From an uncultured Ruminococcus sp. (lineage in GTDB: Bacteria; Bacillota; Clostridia; Oscillospirales; Ruminococcaceae), in contig CALDFS010000001.1 of the NCBI GenBank assembly GCA_937942105.1, positions 1-9,094 on the forward strand: a stretch of DNA of 9,094 nucleotides, read 5' to 3'. Each line of letters begins with the position of its first letter. Position 1 is the stretch's first letter. A program made the position numbers and the translations under genes. This document shows positions 1 through 4,744 of the stretch, piece by piece. The notes under the pieces were generated by a model. That model saw only the letters and a list, made by a program, of their open reading frames with translations. It did not search any database and was not told the origin of the DNA.

Positions 1-138
1 GGGGAACAATACGCTCACTATCTCGAGTTCGGATATTGAGCGCACAGCTCCACCAGAGCGTGCACAATCGAACACCTATATTTCGTCGGCACATTCTTAG
101 TTTTAATGTGCCCTATTCAATTACCAACGGTAAAACAG
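1..138. other. Gene-free left edge with a hairpin
   Basis: No convincing gene is visible here. One plus-strand frame stays open from base 1 to a TGA at 37-39 and could be the last 12 codons of a gene cut by the window edge, but this is too short to identify. Positions 88-95 (GGCACATT) and 105-112 (AATGTGCC) form a perfect 8-bp stem with a 9-nt loop. No T-run follows, so I do not call it a terminator. The open frame that starts at 36 runs straight through the hairpin at 139-172, so I do not accept it as a gene. Confidence 0.4.
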
Positions 139-172
139 AAAAGCCGAGACCTATCATCGAGTCTCGGCTTTT
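139..172. terminator. Strong bidirectional-type hairpin terminator
   Basis: AAAAGCCGAGAC (139-150) pairs perfectly with GTCTCGGCTTTT (161-172) around a 10-nt loop. The GC-rich stem is flanked by A-run and T-run, the form of an intrinsic terminator that could work in both directions. Whatever it originally served lies left of the window or has been replaced by the decayed transposase fragment on its right. Confidence 0.8.
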
Positions 173-255
173 AACTTTATGTTCGTTAGGTTTTCTTCAA
201 AGCAAAGGCTTATTCTGCATGCCTGGCTCAGAGGTGCGTTACTGCGTGATGATAG

Positions 256-405
256 GCATTTTACCAGTGGACGGTAACCGACGAATGTACGCGGTTTCGC
301 TTTGTATATGGCTTTGAGGGGCACACACCGGAGAATACGGTAAAGTTCCAGAAGATGCTGCTAAAGAGGTTCTCGGAATATAAACAAAAACACTGGAGCG
401 GTTAG
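256..405 (+). pseudogene. Remnant of a DDE (rve) transposase
   Basis: Frame 256-405 reads AFYQWTVTDECTRFRFVYGF and continues with GHTPENTVKFQKMLLKRFSEY. This resembles the central integrase-core segment of IS481/IS3-like transposases (pattern FYQYTAIDECTRWRF...EH...KAFPF), the stretch between the first and second catalytic Asp. The frame is preceded by stops at 247-255. A possible upstream piece in another frame (MPGSEVRYCV from 219) resembles the PGERVQxDVK region. The match ends before the expected TDNGTEF motif, and the frame stops at 403-405 inside a terminator hairpin. No intact transposase or inverted repeat is visible, so this is a dead fragment. The family assignment comes from memory of the motif pattern. 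Confidence 0.5.
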
Positions 406-418
406 TCCGCTCCGGTGT
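384..418 (-). terminator. Terminator of the RelE-type toxin operon
   Basis: Positions 390-401 and 407-418 form a 12-bp GC-rich stem with one G-T pair and a 5-nt loop. On the minus strand the stem is followed by a run of five T then GTTT, and it begins only four bases after the toxin stop codon (423-425). It is a typical intrinsic terminator for the minus-strand operon. Confidence 0.85.
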
Positions 419-422
419 CCTG

Positions 423-677
423 CTAAAACCCTTTATATATCTGCCCTCGGTTGCCGACTGCAACAACCCGAACAAGCAAAACGTTATTGTCAACAGTGTA
501 TATGATTCTGTAGTCGCCGACCCTCAGACGAAAATAGCCGCTATTGCCCTGCATGGCTTTTATATCACCCTGATACGGCAGCTTATAGATTGCTTTGAAA
601 ATCCGTTCCTGCTGAAACACGGGCTGAGTGGATATAAACTTGACAGCTTTTTTATCAATTTCTATCCTGTGTTGCAT
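423..677 (-). CDS. RelE/ParE-family toxin
   Basis: This 84-residue protein has the length and C-terminal pattern of RelE-superfamily toxins: FRLRVGDYRIIYTVDNN around residues 49-65, then a hydrophobic strand and VGNRGQIYKGF at the end. Family members are usually ribosome-dependent mRNA endonucleases that slow translation when free of antitoxin, and the conserved basic and aromatic residues of that C-terminal half are present. The ATG at 677 lies inside the preceding gene, which overlaps it by 23 bp (655-677), a spacing typical of co-translated antitoxin-toxin pairs. A GGGGTGG stretch about eight bases upstream may serve as its ribosome site. It is the last gene of a three-gene operon and is followed at once by a terminator. 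Activity is inferred from the family. Confidence 0.85.
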   Translation of the reverse strand: MQHRIEIDKKAVKFISTQPVFQQERIFKAIYKLPYQGDIKAMQGNSGYFRLRVGDYRIIYTVDNNVLLVRVVAVGNRGQIYKGF

Positions 678-888
678 TTATATCCACCCCGCACATTTTT
701 ATAGCCTCATCCAGCGAAACAAAATCGCCCGCTTCGCTGTCGTTCTGATATTCCCTTAACAAATCGGCGCAATACAAATCATCTGCTATTTCGTCTGCGG
801 TTAAGCCCTGCAAATATGCTACTGCATAACCGATTTTATACTCCGGCATTTTGTTTATCAATTCGATTGCAATTTCTCTTTCGCTCAT
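655..888 (-). CDS. Putative antitoxin, 77 residues
   Basis: This small acidic protein lies directly upstream of, and overlaps, the RelE-type toxin, so it is most likely the cognate antitoxin. The frame is open up to 963, but I chose the ATG at 888 because AGGAGG (895-900) stands six bases before it, whereas the longer start has no ribosome site and would overlap the upstream gene. The N-terminal half (MSEREIAIELINKMPEYKIG, then AYLQGLTADE) looks like a short helical region. The acidic C-terminal part with FVSLDEAIKMCGVD resembles the toxin-binding tails of Phd/YefM- or RelB-like antitoxins. I see no clear ribbon-helix-helix or AbrB DNA-binding motif, so DNA binding may be done by the upstream gene product. 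The role is inferred from position. Confidence 0.7.
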   Translation of the reverse strand: MSEREIAIELINKMPEYKIGYAVAYLQGLTADEIADDLYCADLLREYQNDSEAGDFVSLDEAIKMCGVDINATQDRN

Positions 889-898
889 ACAAAACCTC

Positions 899-1114
899 CT
901 ACAAAAATTTTTCTCCCGGATTGGCTGCCGTTCTGTCTCTGGTGATTGCCTCGTCAATGGCACGGTTTATAAAACCGTTTACAGATTCGCCGAGTGCTTC
1001 GGCGTGAAATCTGATTTCTTCCTTCTTGCCTTTTGGCGTAGTCAGATTGATGCGGTCGTAGTTTTCAGTCATATATTTGTTTACCGCTCTTTGCTGTGCT
1101 TTTGATACTGCCAC
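899..1114 (-). CDS. Ribbon-helix-helix (Arc-type) protein, putative operon repressor
   Basis: This 71-residue protein has the layout of a ribbon-helix-helix DNA-binding protein: a short strand DRINLTTPKGKK (residues 20-31), helix EEIRFHAEALG (32-42), the turn GES (42-44), then helix VNGFINRAIDEAITRD. It starts with GTG at 1114, supported by GAAGGAG (1123-1129) eight bases upstream. Its TAG stop (899-901) overlaps the AGGAGG of the next gene, which starts ten bases further on, so the two are probably translationally coupled. Proteins of this kind are often first genes of toxin-antitoxin operons and bind repeated sites in their own promoter. The repeated TATATCTGC motifs upstream are candidate sites. 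Confidence 0.75.
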   Translation of the reverse strand: MAVSKAQQRAVNKYMTENYDRINLTTPKGKKEEIRFHAEALGESVNGFINRAIDEAITRDRTAANPGEKFL

Positions 1115-1122
1115 GGTTGTAT

Positions 1123-1129
1123 CTCCTTC
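1123..1129 (-). promoter_or_regulatory. Ribosome binding site deciding a GTG start
   Basis: GAAGGAG on the minus strand stands eight bases before GTG at 1112-1114. No in-frame ATG lies nearby, so this site decides the start of the ribbon-helix-helix gene. Confidence 0.7.
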
Positions 1130-1161
1130 CAGTGGGAGTTATAAATAGTTATATCCACTCT

Positions 1162-1177
1162 ATTATATTCTATTATA
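1162..1177 (-). promoter_or_regulatory. Likely promoter region of the three-gene operon
   Basis: On the minus strand two TATAAT boxes lie at 1172-1177 and 1162-1167. The upstream one has the extended form TGG-TATAAT, which can compensate for the lack of a recognisable -35 element. The flanking sequence holds the TATATCTGC repeats, so repressor binding there would block this promoter. Confidence 0.55.
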
Positions 1178-1188
1178 CCACATATATC

Positions 1189-1270
1189 TATCTGCATATA
1201 TATAAATAGTGTATATATCTGCACAAATAGATTTATATACTATGTGGATTGATATATCTGCGCAGATATA
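1189..1270. promoter_or_regulatory. Candidate operator cluster: repeated TATATCTGC
   Basis: The 9-mer TATATCTGC occurs at 1214-1222 and 1253-1261, and inverted at 1262-1270. A shortened TATCTGC lies at 1189-1195. The last two full copies abut to make a perfect 18-bp palindrome (1253-1270). The cluster lies upstream of an operon whose first gene encodes a ribbon-helix-helix protein, and such proteins bind short repeated or palindromic sites. Operator function is an inference; AT-richness makes some chance repetition possible, but not easily the perfect palindrome with a GC core. Confidence 0.5.
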
Positions 1271-1315
1271 GTATGCTGAAATCACAATCAAAATACACAA
1301 AAAAGGACAAAAACC

Positions 1316-1429
1316 ATGAAACACATTCACTTTATATGGAGCTACAACATCAACTCCGCAAGAGCCAGAATCAGAACAAGCTGCGCAGGTCTTCGCCCGC
1401 TTTCACCTGCCTCTTTCGCGGCTCACTGA
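1316..1429 (+). CDS. Possible 37-residue small protein
   Basis: An ATG at 1316 is preceded by AAAAGGA (1301-1307) at good spacing and opens a 37-codon frame ending in TGA at 1427-1429. The product begins MKHIHFIWSYNIN, continues with an Arg-rich stretch (ARARIRTSC) and ends PLSPASFAAH. It has one Cys and no evident signal peptide or membrane helix. I recognise no family. The good ribosome site and the sharp change from the AT-rich upstream region to more balanced composition at the start codon favour it, but a frame of this length can occur by chance. It could be a leader peptide, a small protein or nothing. Confidence 0.3.
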   Translation: MKHIHFIWSYNINSARARIRTSCAGLRPLSPASFAAH

Positions 1430-1444
1430 TGTATATAAAACTCA

Positions 1445-1477
1445 CCCCCGCAGAAGAATTCATATCTCCCGCGGGGG
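1445..1477 (-). terminator. Probable terminator of the 2480-1507 gene pair
   Basis: CCCCCGC (1445-1451) pairs with GCGGGGG (1471-1477) around a 19-nt loop. On the minus strand the stem is followed by TGAGTTTT, a weak T-tract, about 30 bases after the stop codon at 1507-1509. The strong GC stem is convincing; the T-tract and the long loop are not ideal. Confidence 0.5.
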
Positions 1478-1506
1478 CTCTCATCTATTCCGTTTCTTAG
1501 CCAATA

Positions 1507-1860
1507 TTAAAACTGCCCATAAATCAGCGAATCGACCTCGCCGTTTTCAAAGATGTGCGCTATTTCCTTTCGCTCCTCTCCCCTTACCGGCAGGAAGGGG
1601 CTTATAAGTACTGCGCTTGCTTCGCACTTCGGGCAGCGCATTGCCTGAACCCGGCAGGCATACATTCCTGTGGGAATCTGAGAAATATCGCTTATCGGGA
1701 CTGCGTTTTGCAGGTAATAATCCGCATTTTCATGGTCGGTGTAGTTCCCTACCGACATCGGAAGGAAGAAAAGGCGGGTGTCGGTTACTTCCATGGCGGT
1801 GCCGCACTTTTTGCACCAGTCGCTGTGGAAAGCGCTTAGAATCTTCTTGAATACGTTCAT
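1507..1860 (-). CDS. Small CxxC protein of unknown function
   Basis: I do not recognise this 117-residue protein. It has two CxxC pairs, CKKC at residues 16-19 and CPKC at about 76-79. Their spacing would let them form one zinc-binding knuckle of the zinc-ribbon type that folds back on itself. No signal peptide or membrane helix is visible, so it is probably cytoplasmic. Its ATG (1860) lies 17 bases after the stop of the upstream membrane protein, with a GGGGCGAG stretch as a possible ribosome site, so the two genes are probably one transcript. The pairing suggests a joint role, but nothing in the sequence says which. Confidence 0.7.
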   Translation of the reverse strand: MNVFKKILSAFHSDWCKKCGTAMEVTDTRLFFLPMSVGNYTDHENADYYLQNAVPISDISQIPTGMYACRVQAMRCPKCEASAVLISPFLPVRGEERKEIAHIFENGEVDSLIYGQF

Positions 1861-1877
1861 GTCAGCTCGCCCCTGAA

Positions 1878-2480
1878 TCAGCTTGCGCTCACACCGTTTG
1901 CGTTAGCCTTTGCGTTGTTCAGGACCTCAACCATAAGGTCGGCCTTTGAAATACCGTCTAAGATGTAGTTGTCGGTCATCTTGTAGCGGGTGTTGGAGAT
2001 GAAGGTGTTTACGTTGATTCTTACGCCGTCAAGAATAAAGCAGAATCTTACCCTCTGCGAGCCTTCCATGATTCCCGAGCCTGACTTTCCGTCGTCTACC
2101 CAGGCCTTTTCTATCTTGGAAGCGGAAACTATGTACTTCTTAAAGGGATTCCAGTAGAAGATTACGGCGACCTTTCCGCCGGCAACGTCAACGATAACCG
2201 TTTCGCCCTTGCCGTTGAAGGTCTGATTGCGCTTGAAGCCCATACCGTCAAGCTCCGACTCGAACTGCTTTACCTTTGATTTATAGAACTTTCTGCCCAG
2301 AACCGAGAACCAAAGCACAACAAATCCGAATGCAATAATAGTGATAATAGTTCCAACGCCCTCGTTCTTAATCAGCGTGACCGAAAGCGCCACCAGAATC
2401 AGCATAACCACTATCGGAATGCAGATATATCCCAGCGCAAAAAGCGGGTTAACTCTTTTAATTTTTTCATTTGTTTCCAT
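1878..2480 (-). CDS. Membrane protein of unknown function, two TM helices
   Basis: This 200-residue protein has two hydrophobic helices near its N-terminus (about residues 13-37 and 42-62), with the charged segment LGRKFYKSKVKQFE just after the second. That suggests both ends face the cytoplasm. The remaining ~135 residues look like a soluble mixed beta domain (VIVDVAGGKVAVIFYWNPFKK; VRFCFILDGVRINVNTF), reminiscent of small PH-like domains found on Firmicute membrane proteins, but I cannot assign a family. The ATG at 2480 has AAAGGGGA a few bases upstream and a consensus promoter further up. It is the first gene of a pair with the small CxxC protein. Confidence 0.75.
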   Translation of the reverse strand: METNEKIKRVNPLFALGYICIPIVVMLILVALSVTLIKNEGVGTIITIIAFGFVVLWFSVLGRKFYKSKVKQFESELDGMGFKRNQTFNGKGETVIVDVAGGKVAVIFYWNPFKKYIVSASKIEKAWVDDGKSGSGIMEGSQRVRFCFILDGVRINVNTFISNTRYKMTDNYILDGISKADLMVEVLNNAKANANGVSAS

Positions 2481-2525
2481 AAAAATCCCCTTTTCTTTCG
2501 TAATTTTTAGTGAATTTGCTCATAT

Positions 2526-2554
2526 ATTTTATAACATCCGCAGGCGAATGTCAA
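2526..2554 (-). promoter_or_regulatory. Consensus promoter for the membrane-protein operon
   Basis: On the minus strand TTGACA (2549-2554) and TAAAAT (2526-2531) are separated by exactly 17 bases, 46 bases before the ATG at 2480. The perfect -35 and ideal spacing make this a strong sigma-A-type promoter. Confidence 0.8.
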
Positions 2555-2636
2555 GACATTTTGCAATCTTTTTTCATGATTTTTTCGGGATTCATCCTCC
2601 CCCATTCGGATGTTTATAAGCTCTCTTGGCGTGTCC

Positions 2637-2778
2637 ATCCCCCCAAAAAAGCCGATAAGGCGATTCCCTGCGGGAGCTGTACATGGGATATATCCCAAGA
2701 TGCATCCCGGAAAGCATCCCGGAAAATATCCCAAAACATCCCAAAAAGTGCCTGCGAGATATATCCCCGAAATATCCC
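2637..2778. repeat. Degenerate ATCCC repeats and a 14-bp palindrome
   Basis: ATCCC recurs at 2637, 2692, 2704, 2716, 2728, 2738, 2763 and 2774. In the run 2692-2738 the copies are 12, 12, 12 and 10 bases apart, within a looser unit ATCCCRRAAA. The first copy of that run belongs to a perfect palindrome, TGGGATATATCCCA (2684-2697). The array fills the spacer between two divergent promoters. It could be degenerate tandem duplication or a set of protein-binding sites close to one helical turn apart. Open frames across it in several frames are by-products of the repeat. Confidence 0.5.
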
Positions 2779-2796
2779 GAAAAAGCAAGATTGCTA

Positions 2797-2825
2797 TTGC
2801 ATATGACCGCAAAAACTGGTATACT
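2797..2825 (+). promoter_or_regulatory. thyA promoter
   Basis: TTGCAT (2797-2802), 17 bases, then TATACT (2820-2825) with an extended TGG just before it. A second box, TATAAT (2825-2830), overlaps. The ribosome site GAAAGGA follows at 2851-2857, giving a short leader before the ATG at 2868. Confidence 0.7.
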
Positions 2826-2867
2826 ATAATAAATATTTGACCGATTTGCAGAAAGGAATGGAAATAT

Positions 2868-3770
2868 ATGTCTAAATGGGACAAGGAATACTGCTCTCTC
2901 CTGCGCGAAATAGTCACCAACGGAACAAGAACCCACAACCGCACCGGCGTAGACTCAATAAAAATACCGGCGTGGAGCTTCACGCTGGATCTGGCTGAGG
3001 AGTTTCCAATACTCACCACAAAGCAGGTCTTCATCCGTCAGGCGGTGCTGGAGATGCTGTGGTTCTATCAGGCGCAGTCAAACGATGTAAGATGGCTTCA
3101 GCAGCGCAACGTTCATATCTGGGACGAGTGGGAGATAGATGAGGACGGCTTCTGGTCAGCTGAGCAGATGGTCCCGGACGGCAAGGGCGGGCTTGTAAAA
3201 ACACAGATCCGCCGCGAGTTCGGCAAGGAGTGGGCGCACACCATAGGCACAGCCTACGGCTGGATAATCCGCAAATTCAGCCTTACTCAGAATTTGATAA
3301 AAAGCCTTAAAGAGAACCCCGCAGACAGGCGGATGGTTATGTCGCTCTGGCAGAATGATTATCTCAGCACCGCCGTACTTCCCTCCTGCGTGTGGTCGAG
3401 CGAGTGGGACGTCACCGAAGGCAGACTGAACGCGCTGATCCATCAGCGCAGCTGCGACACTCCGCTGGGGCTGCCCTTCAACGTCACTCAATATTCGGTG
3501 CTTTTGTATATGCTCGCTCAGGTAACAGGGCTGAAGCCGGGAACGCTGAGCTGGTCGATAAAGGACGCGCACATCTACGTAAATCAGCTTGATGGAGTGC
3601 GCGAGCAGCTGAGAAGGTTCGACACAAACGGCGACCTTCCCGCGCCCAAGCTCTGGCTGAATCCCGAGGTAAAGGATTTCTTTGATTTTGATAACTCTGC
3701 GGAGCTGAAGGATGTCAAACTTATCGGGTATGAGCATATGGGGAAGATAAGCTTTCCTATTGCGCAATGA
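2868..3770 (+). CDS. thyA: Thymidylate synthase ThyA
   Basis: ThyA converts dUMP and 5,10-methylene-tetrahydrofolate to dTMP and dihydrofolate in the cytoplasm. The 300-residue protein has the family hallmarks in order: RTHNRTGVDS (21-30), the phosphate-binding Arg loop; FPILTTKQ (46-53); the active-site segment LPSC with the nucleophile Cys174; HQRSCD (192-197) and LPFN (202-205) for dUMP binding; and DAHIYVNQ (233-240). It ends with the expected YEHMGKISFP tail. Length is slightly above E. coli ThyA (264) because of an insertion at about 86-125, as in other clostridial enzymes. The ATG at 2868 has GAAAGGA ten bases upstream. The dihydrofolate it makes is the substrate of the DHFR encoded next. 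Its last 10 codons are duplicated just after the stop. Confidence 0.97.
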   Translation: MSKWDKEYCSLLREIVTNGTRTHNRTGVDSIKIPAWSFTLDLAEEFPILTTKQVFIRQAVLEMLWFYQAQSNDVRWLQQRNVHIWDEWEIDEDGFWSAEQMVPDGKGGLVKTQIRREFGKEWAHTIGTAYGWIIRKFSLTQNLIKSLKENPADRRMVMSLWQNDYLSTAVLPSCVWSSEWDVTEGRLNALIHQRSCDTPLGLPFNVTQYSVLLYMLAQVTGLKPGTLSWSIKDAHIYVNQLDGVREQLRRFDTNGDLPAPKLWLNPEVKDFFDFDNSAELKDVKLIGYEHMGKISFPIAQ

Positions 3771-3800
3771 TGGGGAAGATAAGCTTTCCTATTGCGCAAT
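3738..3800 (+). repeat. 31-bp direct repeat duplicating the thyA 3' end
   Basis: Positions 3738-3768 and 3770-3800 are identical over 31 bases, offset by 32. Copy 1 encodes the last ThyA residues, MGKISFPIAQ, ending in TGA (3768-3770). Copy 2 starts with an ATG (3770-3772) that overlaps this stop as TGATG and re-encodes the same ten residues in a shifted frame, ending in TAG (3800-3802). It looks like a recent tandem duplication that left the ThyA protein unchanged. Confidence 0.95.
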
Positions 3801-3802
3801 AG

Positions 3803-4093
3803 ATGAATTTTAATAGTTGTGGGAGAGTGCGTTCGTAGCCGGAAGCTTGATATAACCGCAGCTTTCCTGCCCGTGGGCGCTCGGCAGCTCGCTCAGAAGG
3901 GAGGCGCGCCCCCTCGCACAGTGAGCTGCGGAGGTCTACGCGCCTTGCGCGTGGGTGACTGCTTCACCCGGACGGCTTTAGCCGTCCAGACCTCCGCCCG
4001 CACTCAGTTCCCTGACTCGCAAAACTGCGATAGAACACTATCTCTAAGGGGCGCACCGGTCGGAAGTACACTTCCCCACCAAACAGACAAATT
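3803..4093. other. thyA-folA intergenic stretch, highly structured, no gene
   Basis: About 290 bases between two enzymes of one pathway hold no credible gene. The open frame from 3819 has no ribosome site, overlaps the start of folA and crosses several strong inverted repeats. Besides the four-hairpin element at 3928-3997, there are GCAGCTC (3884-3890)/GAGCTGC (3923-3929), TCGCA (4017-4021)/TGCGA (4026-4030) and a short GGAAGT/ACTTCC hairpin just before the folA ribosome site. No T-tract follows any stem, so I see no intrinsic terminator; thyA and folA could still be read as one transcript. Confidence 0.6.
3928..3997. repeat. Four-way-junction (cruciform-type) element 1
   Basis: A 10-bp closing stem, 3928-3937 (GCGGAGGTCT) with 3988-3997 (AGACCTCCGC), encloses three perfect hairpins that abut without a single spare base: 3938-3943/3947-3952 (ACGCGC/GCGCGT, loop CTT), 3953-3958/3964-3969 (GGGTGA/TCACCC, loop CTGCT) and 3970-3977/3980-3987 (GGACGGCT/AGCCGTCC). 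An outer AGTG (3920-3923)/CACT (4001-4004) can extend the stem. In this 70-nt unit all bases except the three loops pair. It may be a MITE-like repeat acting as DNA or a structured RNA segment in the thyA-folA transcript. Both strands fold equally well, so I give no strand. Confidence 0.75.
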
Positions 4094-4108
4094 AAAAGGA
4101 GCAAATCT

Positions 4109-4582
4109 ATGTCAATAAAACTAATCGCCGCAATAGGCAAAAACCGCGAATTGGGCAGGGGCAACGCCCTTATGTGGAACCTGCCCGGGGATATGCGCTT
4201 TTTCCGCACTACTACCCAAGGCTCGGCGGTAATTATGGGCAGAAAGACCTACGAATCCATCGGCAGACCGCTTCCCAAGCGGGAAAACATCGTGATTTCG
4301 CGGAATACGGAGCTTAAAATCGAGGGAGTGCAGGTGGTGCAGACCTTGGACGAGGCGATAGCCGCCGCCGAGGGTGATGCCTACATAATAGGAGGCGCAA
4401 GCATCTACGCCGCCGCCCTTCCAATAGCCGACGAGCTTATCCTGACAGAAATAGATATGGACTACCCCGGAGCGGACGTATTCTTCCCGCAGTTTGATAA
4501 GGAGCTTTACACCCGCAGGGAAATAGCACATGGGGAAGACGGCGGGGTGAGTTACGTGCACGTTTCGTATACAAAAAAATAA
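4109..4582 (+). CDS. folA: Dihydrofolate reductase
   Basis: DHFR reduces dihydrofolate to tetrahydrofolate with NADPH and so regenerates the cofactor oxidised by ThyA, encoded just upstream. The 157-residue protein has the normal bacterial length and the family signature: IAAIGKNRELGRGNALMWNL at residues 6-25 with the substrate loop PGD, where Asp28 is the expected catalytic acid; MGRKTYESIGRPLPKR (43-58), which binds NADPH and the folate tail; and the second nucleotide motif YIIGGASIYAAAL (92-104). AAAAGGAG (4094-4101) lies seven bases before the ATG at 4109. A hairpin terminator follows the stop. DHFR is the target of trimethoprim; nothing here predicts resistance. Confidence 0.96.
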   Translation: MSIKLIAAIGKNRELGRGNALMWNLPGDMRFFRTTTQGSAVIMGRKTYESIGRPLPKRENIVISRNTELKIEGVQVVQTLDEAIAAAEGDAYIIGGASIYAAALPIADELILTEIDMDYPGADVFFPQFDKELYTRREIAHGEDGGVSYVHVSYTKK

Positions 4583-4628
4583 ACAGCACCTCAGCTTTAG
4601 CCTGCAAGGGCACTGCATGCTTGTTAAT

Positions 4629-4680
4629 AATAACCTCAGACTGCGGCGAATCATTGTGCCCAGGTCTGAGGTTATTTTTG
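4629..4680 (+). terminator. folA terminator
   Basis: Positions 4629-4641 and 4664-4676 form a perfect 13-bp stem (AATAACCTCAGAC and its complement) with a 22-nt loop; the distal end runs into TTATTTTTG. It ends the thyA-folA direction and, lying about 70 bases past the stop of the opposing gene at 4745, may also help end that transcript. Confidence 0.75.
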
Positions 4681-4744
4681 TGCTGACGGTCTGCTAGCCC
4701 GACCGCCGAGCCGTATTATTTGCGGCTTTGTGCGGATATTTACG

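Noticed and set aside
36..317. 93-codon plus-strand open frame
   Set aside because: It runs through a perfect terminator hairpin (139-172), has no ribosome site and overlaps the decayed transposase in another frame.
655..963. 102-residue version of the putative antitoxin starting at 963
   Set aside because: The longer start has no ribosome site and would overlap the upstream gene; ATG at 888 has AGGAGG.
1249..1500. 83-codon plus-strand open frame
   Set aside because: It starts inside the TATATCTGC palindrome, has no ribosome site and runs through the GC hairpin at 1445-1477. The shorter frame at 1316 has a better start.
3156..3767. 203-codon minus-strand frame inside thyA
   Set aside because: Antisense shadow of a well-supported thyA; no ribosome site and no recognisable family.
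3928..3997. tRNA gene, because of the cloverleaf-like fold
   Set aside because: The stem lengths are wrong, there is no TTC-type T-loop, no anticodon loop of seven bases and no CCA-type acceptor end.
3819..4118. 99-codon plus-strand open frame between thyA and folA
   Set aside because: It is made of the inverted repeats read through, has no ribosome site and overlaps the folA start.
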